From the NCBI GenBank assembly GCA_012934845.2, contig WNNJ02000725.1, forward strand, positions 88,501 to 152,500: DNA of 64,000 bases, written 5' to 3'. Of the stretch, positions 19,837-30,965 are shown one piece after another. Under the pieces are notes generated by a model, which saw nothing but the letters and a program-made list of their open reading frames with translations, was not told the DNA's origin and made no database searches. Numbering within the stretch: position 1 is the first letter of the stretch; each line of letters starts with the position of its first letter. Source of the DNA: Pomphorhynchus laevis (Eukaryota > Acanthocephala > Palaeacanthocephala > Echinorhynchida > Pomphorhynchidae). Both the position numbers and the translations under genes were made by a program.

Positions 19837-20019
19837 GTCATCTCTATATCAATTTCTCTCAGCAGAATACATGTACGAATATTTAGATTTAAGAGTTTTA
19901 ATTGGTAGAACTCTCTATAAAATCTCTATCCTATTGTTGATACAATCATAGCCATAAGGCTGTTTTGACTGCTAACGAAAAAAAAATTAATACGAGAAAA
20001 AATTAAAAAAAATCATATA

Positions 20020-22644
20020 TCATAACCATGGGTACTGCAGCAAACACTCGTTCTCATTTCGAATCCAGCTCTTTTTATTTGATTTAAATTCATTGATTGT
20101 ATGCACCACAACGGCATCAACTAGAAGACGATTCCAAACATTCACCGCTCGATGGGACAGTTGGAAATGACGAGGGTATTTTTCGTGTTTATGTACTACC
20201 AATACTTTTGAATGCCCTCTACGTCCATCCCGTTCATTTAGTTCAACTTTATTTGCTCGAAAATTTTCATCTTCATTAATTAGTCGATACATAGCTAGAA
20301 GGTCGAAAAGAAGGAACCTTTCACGCACTGTTGGCATATTCAAATTTTTCATTCGTGTCTCATAGGGAAGATATCGTACCTGTAGACAATTTCGTAAACC
20401 GTCGTAGTATGAGCTCTAATTGATAAAGTTCTATACGCGTACACGGAAAGACTGCTGGTGACACATATTCTAATATCGGTATTATAAGAGCATTATATAA
20501 ACGCACAGCACAAACGGGATATGGGTCTTTAAAGCAATTTTTGACAATATAGGCCATTCTTCTTGCTGCGTTACAAATCCTATCAGTGTTAGCACGTGTT
20601 TTCAGATTGTTTTGAACAATTATATCAAGATCCCGAATGGACTGCGTGGTAACAACAGACTCGTTGCCAATAAAATATTCTTGACTCACATTGCTATGAC
20701 CTAATCTCATATGTGTACACTTTTCAATATTCAATACGATTCCAGTGTTTAAGGATCATCGATAAAAAAATTTTAAGATATTTTGAAATCATTTCGATCC
20801 TTGTTGGTTTTAATCAATTTCCATACCTTTACATCATCGGCAAAAGCTAAAACACTACAATCCTCAAGTAAATCTAGTAGCTGATTTACAAATATGTTAA
20901 ACAACAAGGGGCCTAATACTGATCTCTGTGGTACTCCTGAGGTGATAGGACGATAAGACAATATACATTGACCTACACGAACAGCAAAGGATCTATCTTT
21001 AAGAAAATCTTAAATCCAGCTTATAATAATGCGATTGACTTTATAAGACTAAAGGGTGTAAATTAGCATTTTGTGGGGCACCCTATCAAAAGCCCGACTA
21101 AAGTCAAGAAATATTACATCGATACTGTACCCATTAGCAACATGTCCAACCCAATCTTCACAAGCATGTAATAAGTTTGTAAGACATGAACGCCGAGGGC
21201 GAAATCCATGCTGTGCATTATTGAGAATTCTCAGCGAACTCAAATGATCATATATGTGTCTGTTTAGTATGCGCTCAATCACTTTGCATACAACACTAGT
21301 TAGACTTATTGCCCTATAGTTATTTGGAGCAAGTAACAGCAGCAAGTAACTTAAGAAGTTGGGGGTGAATATCATCTGGGCCTGCCGCTGATGATCTAGA
21401 TAACCTAGCCAATTCAACAAAAACCTCATGTGCTGTTATCGTTAAAACTGGTGAACCAATTTCTACCTGTTGTGAGCATCTCCACATATGCTAGAGAAAA
21501 GATCTGGCGTTAGCTCAAAAGCAGATGCGAACAATTCTGCCATGCTATCTGGCGATGTCACTCGAGTGTTACCGTCTCTTAAAGATGAAAAAGCTGGTGG
21601 CCGAGCTCTGGATCCTTTTACATAAGCCCAAATTGTTTTTGGTTCTGTATCAATTTGTAAAGCTAATTGATCTTCAAAAATTTGCCTTTTTGCAATCTTA
21701 AGGCGATTGACGAAATTACGGAACATTGGATACCGCTTTTTAAAATTATTCTGATGACGGCTTAGTTTAAATAGACGATTCCTATGTTTGAGAGCATATC
21801 GCAATTCAGTGTCAAACCAAGAAGGGTATTTAGCCTTACGTTTTGGTACTCTACGAAGTGGTGCAAACTTATCTGCAAGAGCTATTAAACCTGATTCAAT
21901 AACATGCCACCTTACCTCAATGTCTTCACTAGCACAGTTGAATGATGTTCCTAGTGCCGCCTCTCGTAATGAGTCTTCATCAATTTGTTGCCAAGATCTT
22001 TTCGACACTATCAGATTTTCCACTTTTGGGATCATACACCTAGGAAAATAATTAAATAAGATCATGCAATGATCGCCCAACCCAATGGGGCTCTGATAGC
22101 TTATATTACCCACACTTGTAATTAATTTGGAAAATACCAAATCTAGACAAGATTCCTGATTTTGTGCGAATCTAGTGGGCGACTGCACATGTTGCTCTAA
22201 CATGAAATCATTTGTAAGAAAATTCCACAAATCCACATCTGACTTAGAAGAACCACTATCCAAAACACAATTCCCGATGTGACCAGCTGAGGGTATATTA
22301 AAATCGCCAACTAATAGATATTCTTTAAGCTCAGAACAGTGACTAATTAGTTTAGAGAATTCATGATTCAATATGGATAATTGCGGCGACCTGTAGCACA
22401 CGACAATACCGAAGGGACATCTTAAGTGTGAAACAATGACTGAGAGAAACTCAAAAGTGCCCAGTTCATTTTTTAAATTACGAGTGGAAATCATATTTAA
22501 GGATGTCGTCATATAGAGCGCAACACCTCCACCCTTCCGAGAATCTCTATCAGCTCTCAACAAATTATATCCCATAAAAGCAATCAAACCATAGGAGATA
22601 TGACGATGCAGCAATGTTTCAGTGAGAGCCAGAATCACTAGTTC
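20020..22644 (-). pseudogene. LINE-J ORF2, main part (endonuclease end and RT)
   Basis: Continues from the piece at 26,968-26,790. LALTETLLH (catalytic Glu), RKGGGVALYM, LVGDFNIPSAG and IGLGDHCMIL give the endonuclease; PKRKAKYPSWFDTELRYALK is the link to the RT. The RT has NNYRAISLTSVVCKVIERIL, HGFRPRRSCLTNLLHA, DVIFLDFSRAFDRVPHKM (motif A), VPQRSVLGPLLFNIFVN (motif B, usual Gly replaced by Arg) and LAFADDVKVW (motif C). The thumb and C-terminal region (RRGHSKVLVV; FQLSHRAVNVWNRL) end near 20,020. About four frameshifts or stops (near 21,465, 21,045, 20,765 and 20,355). Dead copy. Confidence 0.8.
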
Positions 22645-22679
22645 ATTTAAAAAAAAGATTTTTTTTTAATGTAGCAAAT

Positions 22680-22695
22680 GCGTGCCAGCGTACGC
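22680..22695 (-). promoter_or_regulatory. 3'-end hairpin of LINE-A2
   Basis: On the minus strand GCGTACGCTGGCACGC in the same TAAG-...-ATTTGC setting as LINE-A1. The stem is weakened: GCGT/ACGC pairs, the next pair is A/C. Confidence 0.55.
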
Positions 22696-22719
22696 TTACA
22701 TGACCACAACAAAACAAGA

Positions 22720-25614
22720 CTGTGAATCAGGTGTCGAGAAGGTGTGAACGGAGGAGGTGTTTGAATGTTATAAAGGAGGGGGCGCGTCGGACGTCGAGAG
22801 AGAGTTGATTCCAGGCAAGTGAGGCGGCGACGATGAAGGATCGGAGACCGTAGTTGTTGGAGTAATTAGGAACGTGGAGTAAGAGAGAATTACGGGAACG
22901 CAGCGATAGCGAGGTGGGGCGAGTATCGTCTAAGAAAGGAAGGTTGATGAACTATGGGGAGCCGACAGCGATGAGACGAAAGGTAACGAGAAGAAGGCGG
23001 AGTTTGATGCGGATGTGGATGGTGGGCCAGGAGAGTTGGGCAAAATATGTGGATGTGTGGTCGAAGCGACGGAGACGAAAGAGCACTCGAACGGCGGTGT
23101 TGATTATTCGTTGTAGGGTAGGATTATGGATTTTGGAGAATTGGCGAAAAGGCTAAGGCGGAAATCGATTTGAGGGAAAAGAAGCGATGAAAAAAGAAAC
23201 ATACAAGAACGGAAGTCGATAAGGGGACGGATACGGCGGATGTCACGGAGAATTAAGTTAGATGAGCGGACTTTGTCACGGGCGAAGGGTTTAAGGGAAA
23301 GGTGATCATCGAAATGGAAACCTAAGAAAGTGAGATTGTGGACTATGGGGATGATCGATGAGGCAAAAGATACAGTGGGAGGAGATATGTATGGTTTACG
23401 GGGGAGGATCCACATTATTTTGGACTTTTCGGGGTTTAGAACGAGATGGAGATTGGAGAGACGTTTGTAGATAGAAGAAAGACAGTTGGAGGCAGAAATG
23501 CCGATATCGTGTATGCGATGTGTGGGTGCATGAGCATAGATTAGAATGTCATCGGCATATTACATGACCTTAAAGGAGTAAGGTTTGATAAACGGAGATA
23601 TATCGTTAAGCAGAAGAGAGAAAAGCAGGGGACCGAGGACTGAACCTTGAGGGACCCCGCAAAAAATAGGGATGGGAGGGAAGGATGAGGAATTAATACA
23701 GACGCGAATGGAACGATCGGATATATATGAGGCGAACCATGCTACGGAGGAGGAAGAAAAGCCGTAATCATAACGAATGCGAGAGAGCAGGACGGAGTGG
23801 TCGACAATGTCGAATGCGGAGGAGAGGTCGAGGGAGATGAGAACACTATATAGAGCCTTGTCTTGAGAAATGAGTAAGTCGTTGTACACTTTTATGCATG
23901 CGACTTCTATGGAGTAATTAGAGCGGAAAGCGGATTGGAAAGGAGGGTACAGATTGGATGAGGAGAGATAAGCGTTGATCTGTATTAAGATGAGGCGTTC
24001 TAAGAGCTTAGAAAGAGTAGGGAGTAGTGAAATGGGGCGATAGCTAGAAGGAAGGGAGGGGTCGAGCGATTGTTTCTTAAGGAGGAGACGAACGATTGCG
24101 GATTTCCAGTGTGAAGGGAAGATACGACTGCGGATGGACGAGTTAAACAAGGTTGTGAGAAATGGAGATATCGATGAGCATATAGGTAGACAAGGGATCG
24201 GGAAATGAGGTTTTGTTGGGCAAGGACATGAGGACATATGATACTTCTGTAGGTGAGACTGGGAGAAGATGAAAGAGTTCCGGAAGGATGAGATTAGACT
24301 GGGCAGAGTTTGATAAGTTGGAGACCGGGGTGTGAGAGAGAGGGCAACGTGGATACTTTAGTCTGGAGAAATGACGAATAATCATTGGCATTGATGTTGC
24401 ACGACAAAGAGGAGCGAGCAAGGATTGAGTTAAAAGTATGCCAGAGAGTCTTCGAGTTGAATGAAGTGATGATTTTATGCTGCCAGAAGGAGTTGCATTT
24501 GGTACGTAGTAGGTTGAGATGAGACCGGCGAAGAGCAAGATAGGAATCACGGAAAGACGGAGTGATCGAGCGGAAATCACGTCTGAGAGAGCGGTGATAG
24601 ACTCGAAAAGCATGGCGGAGTCGACGCTTTGATAGTAGGCATTGGATGTCAAACCAATGGGGCACGGTGCAAGCGACGGTGTGGGTGAGACTTGAATGGC
24701 AAGAGAATATCGAGAGTGGATGTGAGTTCAGAGTCGAAAAGAAAGGCGAGATCGTGAGGAGATGAATATGATATTGTGGGTAATGATATAGACGATTTGA
24801 GTAAGGCAGAGCGGAGAAAGGAGAGGTCAAGATTTCTCCATGATCGACGTAGGATTGTAGATGTGTGAGGAGGGGTGTGGTTGTGAGTGAGATCAAGGGT
24901 GATAAGAAAGTGATCGGATAGACCAGGATCAGAGATGGACAGTGAGGTGTAGGCAGCAAAATGATCGGGGACAGCGATGATGTCGAGTGCCCCACCAAGT
25001 ATATGTGTGGGGGCAGTGGAGATTAGTTTGTAATTGTAGTTGGATAGAATGTTGATGAACCGGATGGAATCCGTGGAAGAGGGGCGGTCTAGGCGGATAT
25101 TGAAGTCGCCTAGAACGAGTGAAGGGATTGAGGACAAAGAACAATGAGAAAGGAGGTCAGCGAGTTCGGTAAAAAATAAGGCAGTAGGAGCTGATGAACC
25201 AGGACGGTATACAATGGCGAGATCTAGAGTGATCGGGTTAGAATAACGACAAGTGAGCAATTCAAAAGAGCAAGGACTGAAAGGGGGATTGATTTTGCGA
25301 AGAGACGCGGGGTGACGCGCGAATGCGACGATGCCGCCATGATTAGAGAATTTAGAAGGGCATGAGCTGAGGGGGCGGGCGGATTCGACTAGGGAGCAAC
25401 CGGTAGAGAGCAGACGGTGAATGGAAAGGTCGTCGGAATCTGAGTGCCAGGATTCGGTGAGGCAGAAGAGATTGATGGATTGTTTGGGGAATATGTTGAG
25501 GATAAGATCGGATTTATTGAGAATAGATCTGTTGTCGAGGAGAGCGAGGCAGAAACCGTGTGTTGTGGCGAAAGAGTCTAGTGGAGAAGACACATAGGAG
25601 AGATGGAGCGCCAT
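22720..25614 (-). pseudogene. LINE-A2 ORF2: endonuclease and reverse transcriptase
   Basis: ATG at 25,614 lies inside the ORF1 end. Endonuclease: LLDNRSILNKSDLI, FCLTESWHSDSDD (catalytic Glu), SNHGGIVAFARHP, LGDFNIRLDRP, DPGLSDHFLITLDL. RT: SYRPISLLPTLSKLLERLI, FRSNYSIEVACIKVYNDLL, LISLDLSSAFDIVDHSVLL (motif A), CGVPQGSVLGPLLFSLLL (motif B), YADDILIYAHAP (motif C). Frameshifts near 24,650 and 24,300. A single nonsense codon lies just before YADD: TAA at about 23,558, where LINE-D and LINE-A4 have CAA. The frame is broken again near 23,100, and the C-terminal tail is visible to about 22,720. Clade CR1-like, by motif style. Confidence 0.8.
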
Positions 25615-25739
25615 CGAATTTTTGGACGGGTGTGGACAACTTGAAAATTTCCGTCTATGTTTCGGATGGAGAGTGATGTTTCGCCGTTTTCCTCGCGACG
25701 GCGTTTTTCGATGCGGGCTGAAGAGATTTGAGCGATTTT

Positions 25740-26594
25740 AGAAGGGGCGCGATCGGGGAAATTCAAGTGGTTGAAGATGACATGAGTTTAAATCGTTGAG
25801 ATAGGACAGAAGACGCGTGAGAGCAATGCTTGAAAACCAATTTTTAGGAGAGGGGGCTGGGAAGGATTAGATTGAGAAGATTTGTTTAGACGGATGAATG
25901 CGACAGGAGAAATGTCCTTGAAAAAGGAAGGTTTATCCGCAGGAACAATAGACGAGAGGATGGATCTGAAGGCGGAAACATCGTGGTCCAGACGTGCTTG
26001 TGGAGATAAGGAGTTGGAAGGCGTGATATTAGTGACAATGACGCAACGATCGCGAGAAGGAAAGCGCTTCCGTAAAGGAGGACGACTGACGTGAGTAGGT
26101 GAGATCACGATAGAAGAGCTGGCAGTTGATGATTTGGAGGGATTTGGTTTGACGACGGGAGACATAGAGGATAATGATAATAAAGAGGGTGGCAAGCGAT
26201 GTGAGGAAAGGTTATGAGTGGAAGGATAGTAGAGGTGATTTTGATTGATGGATGCAAGTTATTGAGAAACGAGACGGGAAGGACGGGACTCGGGCTGTCG
26301 GGGAAGTGAAGATGACATGGAATGGGAAGTGTATATGCTGACAGGGTTAGTGGGTGGAGAAATAATATTGGAAACGACGGTGTTAGTTTGAGTGGACGTG
26401 TTGGATGTTGATATGTGCTTATTGTAAAGGTTGCAGATTAGTTTGTTGGCACAAAAACCACATACGAAGTCTTCTTTAGCCTTATTCTTGTCGCAGGCGA
26501 TTGTTGTCCAGACGCTGCAGTCGTGTATCGAGCACTGTACTTGCAGTTGTCCATAGTTGGTGTCGGTCTTAGTTGTTTTCTTACGTCCTCCCAT
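25740..26594 (-). pseudogene. LINE-A2 ORF1, zinc finger plus RRM-like protein
   Basis: Start MGGRKKTTKTDTNYG, then a Cys4 finger C-x4-C-x18-C-x2-C (QCSIHDCSVW ... DFVCGFC), a Thr/Ser-rich spacer, and the RRM-like block RDRCVIVTNITPS to SAFRSILSSIVPAD and FIRLNKSSQS. A stop or shift near 26,259 and a frameshift near 25,840 break the frame. The C-terminal part (RIEKRRREENGETSLSIRNI, then RPKIRWRSIS) overlaps the ORF2 start. It would coat element RNA; function inferred from the family. Confidence 0.75.
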
Positions 26595-26639
26595 AAACTT
26601 TTAAGAATGTATTTCAATTAATTTTTCAACCGATAGTTG

Positions 26640-26760
26640 TTGTCGATGGTTGTCGTCGATGGTTGTCGTCGATGGTTGTCGTCGATTGATGTATTTACTT
26701 TAGATTGTATGTATATTAGATTGTATGTATATTAGATCTTGTATGTTATTTATCTGAAAT
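26640..26760 (-). repeat. 5' UTR minisatellite of LINE-A2
   Basis: About four 14-15-base units, GATGGTTGTCGTC on the plus strand (minus: GACGACAACCATC), then two copies of GATTGTATGTATATTA. Similar CGACGACAACC units occur in the 5' UTR of LINE-G at 44.93-45.01 kb. Confidence 0.7.
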
Positions 26761-26789
26761 GTGTATTTTATCTCTTTAATTTTTAATTT

Positions 26790-26968
26790 GAGATGACCCA
26801 TGCCTTAAGTTTATCAAATTTCGGTAAAATACTCTTTAAATTAGTATAGGCGACACTAATACCAGAAGCAGAGGGAAATTGAGTGGTAATGTTGGATGTT
26901 ATATCAATGCGCGCTAGATTTCCTAGTTGTAAAAAGAAATCCCTCGAAGAACTGTCCGAACTCACCAA
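26790..26968 (-). pseudogene. LINE-J ORF2, N-terminal piece with TTG at the start position
   Basis: The frame begins at a TTG (26,968) that overlaps the ORF1 stop (cgTTGGTGA) and reads LVSSDSSSRDFFLQLGNLAR, then VAYTNLKSILPKFDKLKAWV. The last stretch is the first endonuclease block (compare LLYTNARSLLPKIDELK in LINE-G). LINE-A2 cuts it directly after AWVIS. Confidence 0.7.
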
Positions 26969-27985
26969 CGCACGTATGGTCGCCGACAAACTACTCGAAA
27001 ATTTCTTATCATTAGATCAGTCTCTCCATTCGATCTTCTAAATGCTAGATTAGCACGAGCATTATTAAGCAATAATCTTTCCTCAACCGAGAGATCTCTA
27101 AAATTTTTTATCGTCTTAACTTTCAAGCGATAACCTTTCGCTAAAACTGCTCTTGTATTATCTGCAAAATCAAAAGCTCCTTTAAGTAATCGTGGTTTAT
27201 GTTGTGCTTTTTTACCAAGATGAAATATGCTTTTGACTTTGAGACTACGCGCAATATTATGTTAACCCTGAACGAATATATCCGAAAAGACCTAACGAAT
27301 AGAAACTATGTCATCATCCACACGGGTCTGAACGTTGTCTGCAGAAGATTCATTGATGTTAGCAAAAATTACGCAATTATTTCTGTTTCTAGCACGATTC
27401 CTAGTATTGATAATTTCAACAAATGTCTTATCTGTCATATCCTTGGATTTTATTTCATTTTCATTTCCGACTGCCACATCATTGCACACTCTAGCATCGC
27501 TCCTTGTCTGCTTTTTAACTTAAAGGCAGCTTTGATACATTCGTTGGTCGAACAGGAGTAGAAATCAATATATTGTGGTTCTTAGGACTGTGTTCCGCGA
27601 ATATGTCAGATAAAGGTGAAGGTCATTTATTAGGAATATTCTCAGGTGTACCTTTATCTTTGTCTTTTGCCATCACAGTACTGTCATTGATATTACTTCT
27701 TCGTTTATACACTGTCCGTGAATGTCTATGTCCTCGTGTCCAAATGCGAGTCGAACTTGAAGCATCTATTACGTCTGGTTCCTTATTTGAATTGACGTGT
27801 AACGACATCGGCGTAGTGATTTTGCTCTGGCATATGCTAGATTCTTTGTCAATAATTTGTTCTTGAAACCTACGTGTCTATAAGTTAAAATGAGCATTGT
27901 CCTTTGATAATGTCAATGAACTACAAAATATGATTGGCGCAGTACAAAAACCACATATGAATTTTCTTTCCTTAGTCTGCCCATA
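26966..27985 (-). pseudogene. LINE-J ORF1 remnant
   Basis: Minus strand: near 27,985 the second half of the zinc finger (ERKFICGFC), near 27,750 SSSTRIWTRGHRHSRTV (compare TPVRIWKRGHSKSYTV in LINE-G), near 27,390 NNCVIFANINESSADNVQ (RRM-like block), and at the end GETDLMIRNFRVV and RPYVRW with a TGA stop at about 26,963. Frame broken in several places; the finger N-terminal half is missing. Confidence 0.65.
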
Positions 27986-27990
27986 ATTGT

Positions 27991-28174
27991 AATCAGTTAA
28001 TATAACTGTATATTATATTGTAAGTATTTTTATTATAACCACGAATATTCAGTTAGAGGAATAACTGTATGTTATGATCTGAGATATAATTCAGAACTGC
28101 GAGAATGCTTAAAAGCTATTGTATGTTATTTATATTGTAAGTAGTTATAACAAAGAATATTTTTACCATATATT

Positions 28175-28230
<56 letters not shown>

Positions 28231-28358
28231 TGTATATAATATTAATATATACAGTAATAATATATATTATAAATGACAATTTTTCATGTATGTTTCTAAA
28301 AAATATATAAAATTTATATTATAATTTAGGTATTTATCTAGATAATTCTTGAATCTAC
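27991..28358 (+). promoter_or_regulatory. Upstream region of the FKBP6-like gene
   Basis: A+T-rich, no ORF. Contains repeated phrases (TAACTGTATRTTAT twice; TATATTGTAAGTA twice) and a TA microsatellite. No promoter motif can be assigned with confidence. The run ttataatttag at about 28,320 could be an intron acceptor, untested. Confidence 0.35.
28177..28227. repeat. (TA)n microsatellite
   Basis: About 25 uninterrupted TA units, some 130 bases before the FKBP6-like start codon. Confidence 0.9.
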
Positions 28359-29473
28359 ATGGATACTGCAAGTGTCGATGATAATCTAATAGCTGAAGGC
28401 GACAATGTGGTTAATGGAAGAGTCAAAACGTTCGATGAAATAATATCATCGAATAATGCAATAGATATATCAAATGGAAAGAAAGGGGTTATTAAGGTTC
28501 CGTTATTCACTCCAAGGATACAAGTTAAAAATAATCAAATGTCGTACAACTCGATTTCATATATTGTTCATTACGAAGCATTCTTTGAAGGGCATGCAAA
28601 GCCGTTTGATTCGTCTTATGTTAGAGGTAAGCCCAATAATTGGAAATTAGATTGCTTAGTGCCTGGATTGGCACTAGCATGTTTGAACTTATCACAGGGA
28701 GAAAAAGCACAATTCGTTATATCGCCGGATTTTTTCTATGGTTCTAAGGGGTGTCTTCCAAGAATTCCTCAAACTGCCGGTGCCTATATCAAATTGAGCT
28801 TTTAAAAATCCGTCCTAGTGCTAATTTGCAAGATGATGCCACAGCTCAAGAATTGAAAGTACAAGGCAATTATCTATACGACGACAATCGTATTACAGAA
28901 GCAATGCGTATTTGGCAGAAGGCTTTGGATATATGTCGAAATTCAAATGAGAAAAATAAGGAATTAGTAGAGATTTTACATTTAAATATAGCACGTGTTG
29001 CCCTAATTAAGAAGGATTGGAGAAAGGCGAAGCGACATGCCACTTTTGCAGTACGTATTAATCGATTTAGCGTGAAGGGATTATACAGATTAGCCGTTTC
29101 ATCACGTCATTTAGGTGATTTTCAAGAAGCAAAATCAAATTTGTTAAATCTTCTTAAATTAGAACCTCAAAGTTCCAGTGCTAGAAAAGAACTACTACAG
29201 TTAGAAGCAGATATCATCAGTCAACAGAAATCGACATCAGATGTACCATATGAATGTGGTTTGAATAAAGTACCAGATGAACACATTAAGACCATATTTA
29301 ATCAACATTTAGATGAATTTAAAGCAAATGAGCAAAATAAGATATTTACAATCGATGCGGAATTATTCGATTCAAAATCTCTTGAATATTTAATAAACTT
29401 GGCAGAATCGAAAGATTTTAAGACTCGTATAGTGTCCTATGATGGTGTTAAAGTTTTACATGTTTTGAAGTAA
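28359..29473 (+). CDS. FKBP6/Shutdown-like co-chaperone, one frameshift
   Basis: Likely the animal FKBP6/Shutdown protein: an FKBP-fold domain with poor catalytic residues plus a TPR domain, an Hsp90 co-chaperone needed for piRNA loading in germ cells. Residues about 60-145 hold YIVHYEAFFEG, KPFDSSYVRGKP, KLDCLVPGLALACLNL and GEKAQFVISPDFFYGSKGC, in FKBP order. At about 28,785 the frame changes: the first frame ends AGAYIKLSF-stop at 28,805, the second carries on LYQIELLKIRPSANLQDD. One missing base would explain it. Three TPR repeats follow (VQGNYLYDDNRITEAMRIW; LHLNIARVALIKKDWRKA; VKGLYRLAVSSRHLGDFQEA) with the clamp-type Asn, Lys and Arg kept. About 370 residues in total, no intron visible. 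ATG at 28,359. Either a decaying gene, a retrocopy, or a sequence error. Confidence 0.75.
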
Positions 29474-29679
29474 AATGTAAAAAAAATCGTTTCAATGTTT
29501 AATTTTTTATTTTTTATAAAAAACATGTACAACTAAGTTCTATTGTTGTTGTTCTATTATATTCCTTCGTTGGATACTGTAAAACTTGAAATTCGACTAC
29601 CTTTACATAAAATTTGCATTTATATCTGGATGTTGCTAAATTGTGCTCTTTATAAACGATTTATTTAAGTGTGGCAAAT

Positions 29680-29695
29680 GCGTGCCAGCACACGC
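29680..29695 (-). promoter_or_regulatory. 3'-end hairpin of LINE-H
   Basis: Minus strand GCGTGT, loop GCTG, GCACGC (one G-T pair), between TAA and ATTTGCCACACTTAAATAAAT. Same setting as in groups A and D. Confidence 0.65.
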
Positions 29696-29809
29696 TTACA
29701 TTACTATTACTACTATTACTACAACATAAAAGACTATAGCCATACAGCTGTTTTGTCTGCTCACGGTAAAACCAATTTTATGTAAGCAAAATCTTAATCC
29801 GGATACAGG

Positions 29810-30849
29810 ATATTGAAATTAGAATATGTGCAAAGCCACGTAATTAGCGTTTTCTTGAAGTGCAATCTATTTGAAATGTTGACGATATTCTCTGGAAGTT
29901 TGTTCCAAAGCCTCAACGCTCGATGAGAAATGCGATATAGTCTTCCGAGTTTGCCTGAGACAGGGTCCTCGCAGTAAGAGAGTGACCTCGGTTAGTAGTT
30001 CGGTGGCTTCGATTAATACAGTCGACCGGGAATCTGTCACGTTCGAATAACGTATTCCTAAAACATAAAATATCAAGACATGCTATACTAGTACGGACTG
30101 AAGGAACTCCTATATTGCGCAAACGGTCCTTATAAGACAATTTCCTGAGTGATTGACACGATCTCGTCAACCTACGGAGGACGTTTTCATGATCATTCAT
30201 CTTACCACGTGTACACGGAAATACCGTAGGGATACAATATTCAATAATAGGACGAATAAGTGAATTGTATATTATTTTATGACAGGAAGCCTATGGATTA
30301 CAAAAACACCTCCGGGCCACATAGCTAAGTTTCCTGGTCGTTTGAATGATTCTGTCCGTGTTTGGACGACTCTTCAATGACTCGTGCACAAGTATTCCCA
30401 AATCTCTTGTGCATTGTATCTGCGTAATTGTCTCGGAACTTAATTTATATCTAAAAGGAAATTTCTTATGTCTTAAGTGCATGTGACAGCACTTGGATAT
30501 ATTTAACATCAGTCCTGTCTCATTACTCCACCTAACAATATTATCTAAATCTTCCTGTAGCAGAAAACAGTCATTATATGATTGAATGCACCGCCATAAC
30601 TTGAGGTCATCCGCAAACGCTAGGATTTTGCATCTCAGTCGAGAACCGTAACTTGAGGGACAAACATGACGTTGTGAAGAAACACTACTGCCTAGCCTCA
30701 CTTGATATGACCGACTCTTTAAGAACGAACTAATCCAACGAACTACATGGGGATCGATACCGTACTTAGCTAAAACTACTAGCAGATGATCATGTGCTAC
30801 TCGATCAAAAATCGATAAAAATTACATCAACCCCACACCCATCTGCTAC
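29810..30849 (-). pseudogene. LINE-H ORF2, C-terminal half (RT palm to end)
   Basis: Continues the frame cut by LINE-D: VDVIFIDF (motif A region; a base error follows), DPHVVRWISSFLKSRSY, VRLGSSVSSQRHVC (motif B damaged), LAFADDLKLWRCIQSYND (motif C), MLNISKCCHMHLRHKK, IQCTRDLGILVHESLKSRPN, LSYVARRCF. The C-terminal piece RRLTRSCQSLRKLSYKDRLR to AFLIER is in a second frame. Near-identical to LINE-F at 51.2-52.3 kb. Confidence 0.8.
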
Positions 30850-30854
30850 TACAT
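30850..30854. repeat. Target-site duplication of LINE-D, left copy
   Basis: TACAT, repeated at 35,254-35,258. Deleting one copy plus the insert rebuilds LINE-H sequence as seen uninterrupted in LINE-F (ACAGATGTAGTAGC on the coding strand). Confidence 0.8.
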
Positions 30855-30880
30855 AAAAAATTTTTAACAGCTTAAATACA

Positions 30881-30950
30881 CAATTATTCCTGTCAGTTCC
30901 AGATTATTCCTGTCAGTTCAGCTCGCTACGCTCGCGGATTGAGCTCAATC
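30881..30950 (+). promoter_or_regulatory. LINE-D 5' module
   Basis: Two copies of a unit containing ATTCCTGTCAGTTC, then GCTCGCTACGCTCGCGG (30,921-30,937) and the perfect palindrome GATTGAGCTCAATC (30,937-30,950), about 15 bases before the ORF1 ATG. The same module opens LINE-G and LINE-A4. Probably part of an internal promoter or 5' UTR; inference. Confidence 0.55.
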
Positions 30951-30965
30951 TATCGATAAAAGGTC

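Larger units (their letters stand above)
22649..26785 (-). mobile_element. LINE-A2, near full-length copy inside LINE-J
   Basis: About 4.1 kb, bounded by a short repeat ATTT at 22,645-22,648 and 26,786-26,789 that restores LINE-J when one copy plus the insert is removed (AWVIS on one side, NELVILALTE on the other). It has a 5' minisatellite region (26,640-26,760), ORF1, ORF2 and the 3' hairpin at 22,680-22,695, with T-runs on the plus strand (A-rich 3' tail) at its edge. Same strand as LINE-J. Several frameshifts and stops make it inactive. Confidence 0.85.
19945..27990 (-). mobile_element. LINE-J, interrupted by LINE-A2
   Basis: Two-ORF LINE on the minus strand: ORF1 (about 27,985-26,966), ORF2 start at 26,968, interruption by LINE-A2 (22,649-26,785), ORF2 resuming at 22,644 and ending near 20,020. 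Its 3' end (ATAGCCATAAGGCTGTTTTG near 19,950) matches those of LINE-H and LINE-F, placing it in the same group. The 5' end stops inside the zinc-finger coding part of ORF1. Many defects; removing LINE-A2 leaves about 3.9 kb. Confidence 0.8.

Noticed and set aside
19652-19951. Ninety-nine-codon frame on the plus strand
   Set aside because: Runs through two palindromes, has no ATG-supported domain and no recognisable motif.
25882-26094. Plus-strand frames opposite LINE-A2
   Set aside because: Antisense of ORF1/ORF2; composition and motifs fit only the minus strand.
27199-27866. Plus-strand open frames over the J ORF1 region
   Set aside because: They are antisense shadows; the minus strand shows ORF1 blocks (RIWTRGHRHSRT, CVIFANINES) at the same place.
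28751-28805. Short intron to explain the FKBP6-like frame change
   Set aside because: The overlap is only tens of bases with no GT...AG pair that keeps the conserved strand; a one-base loss is simpler.
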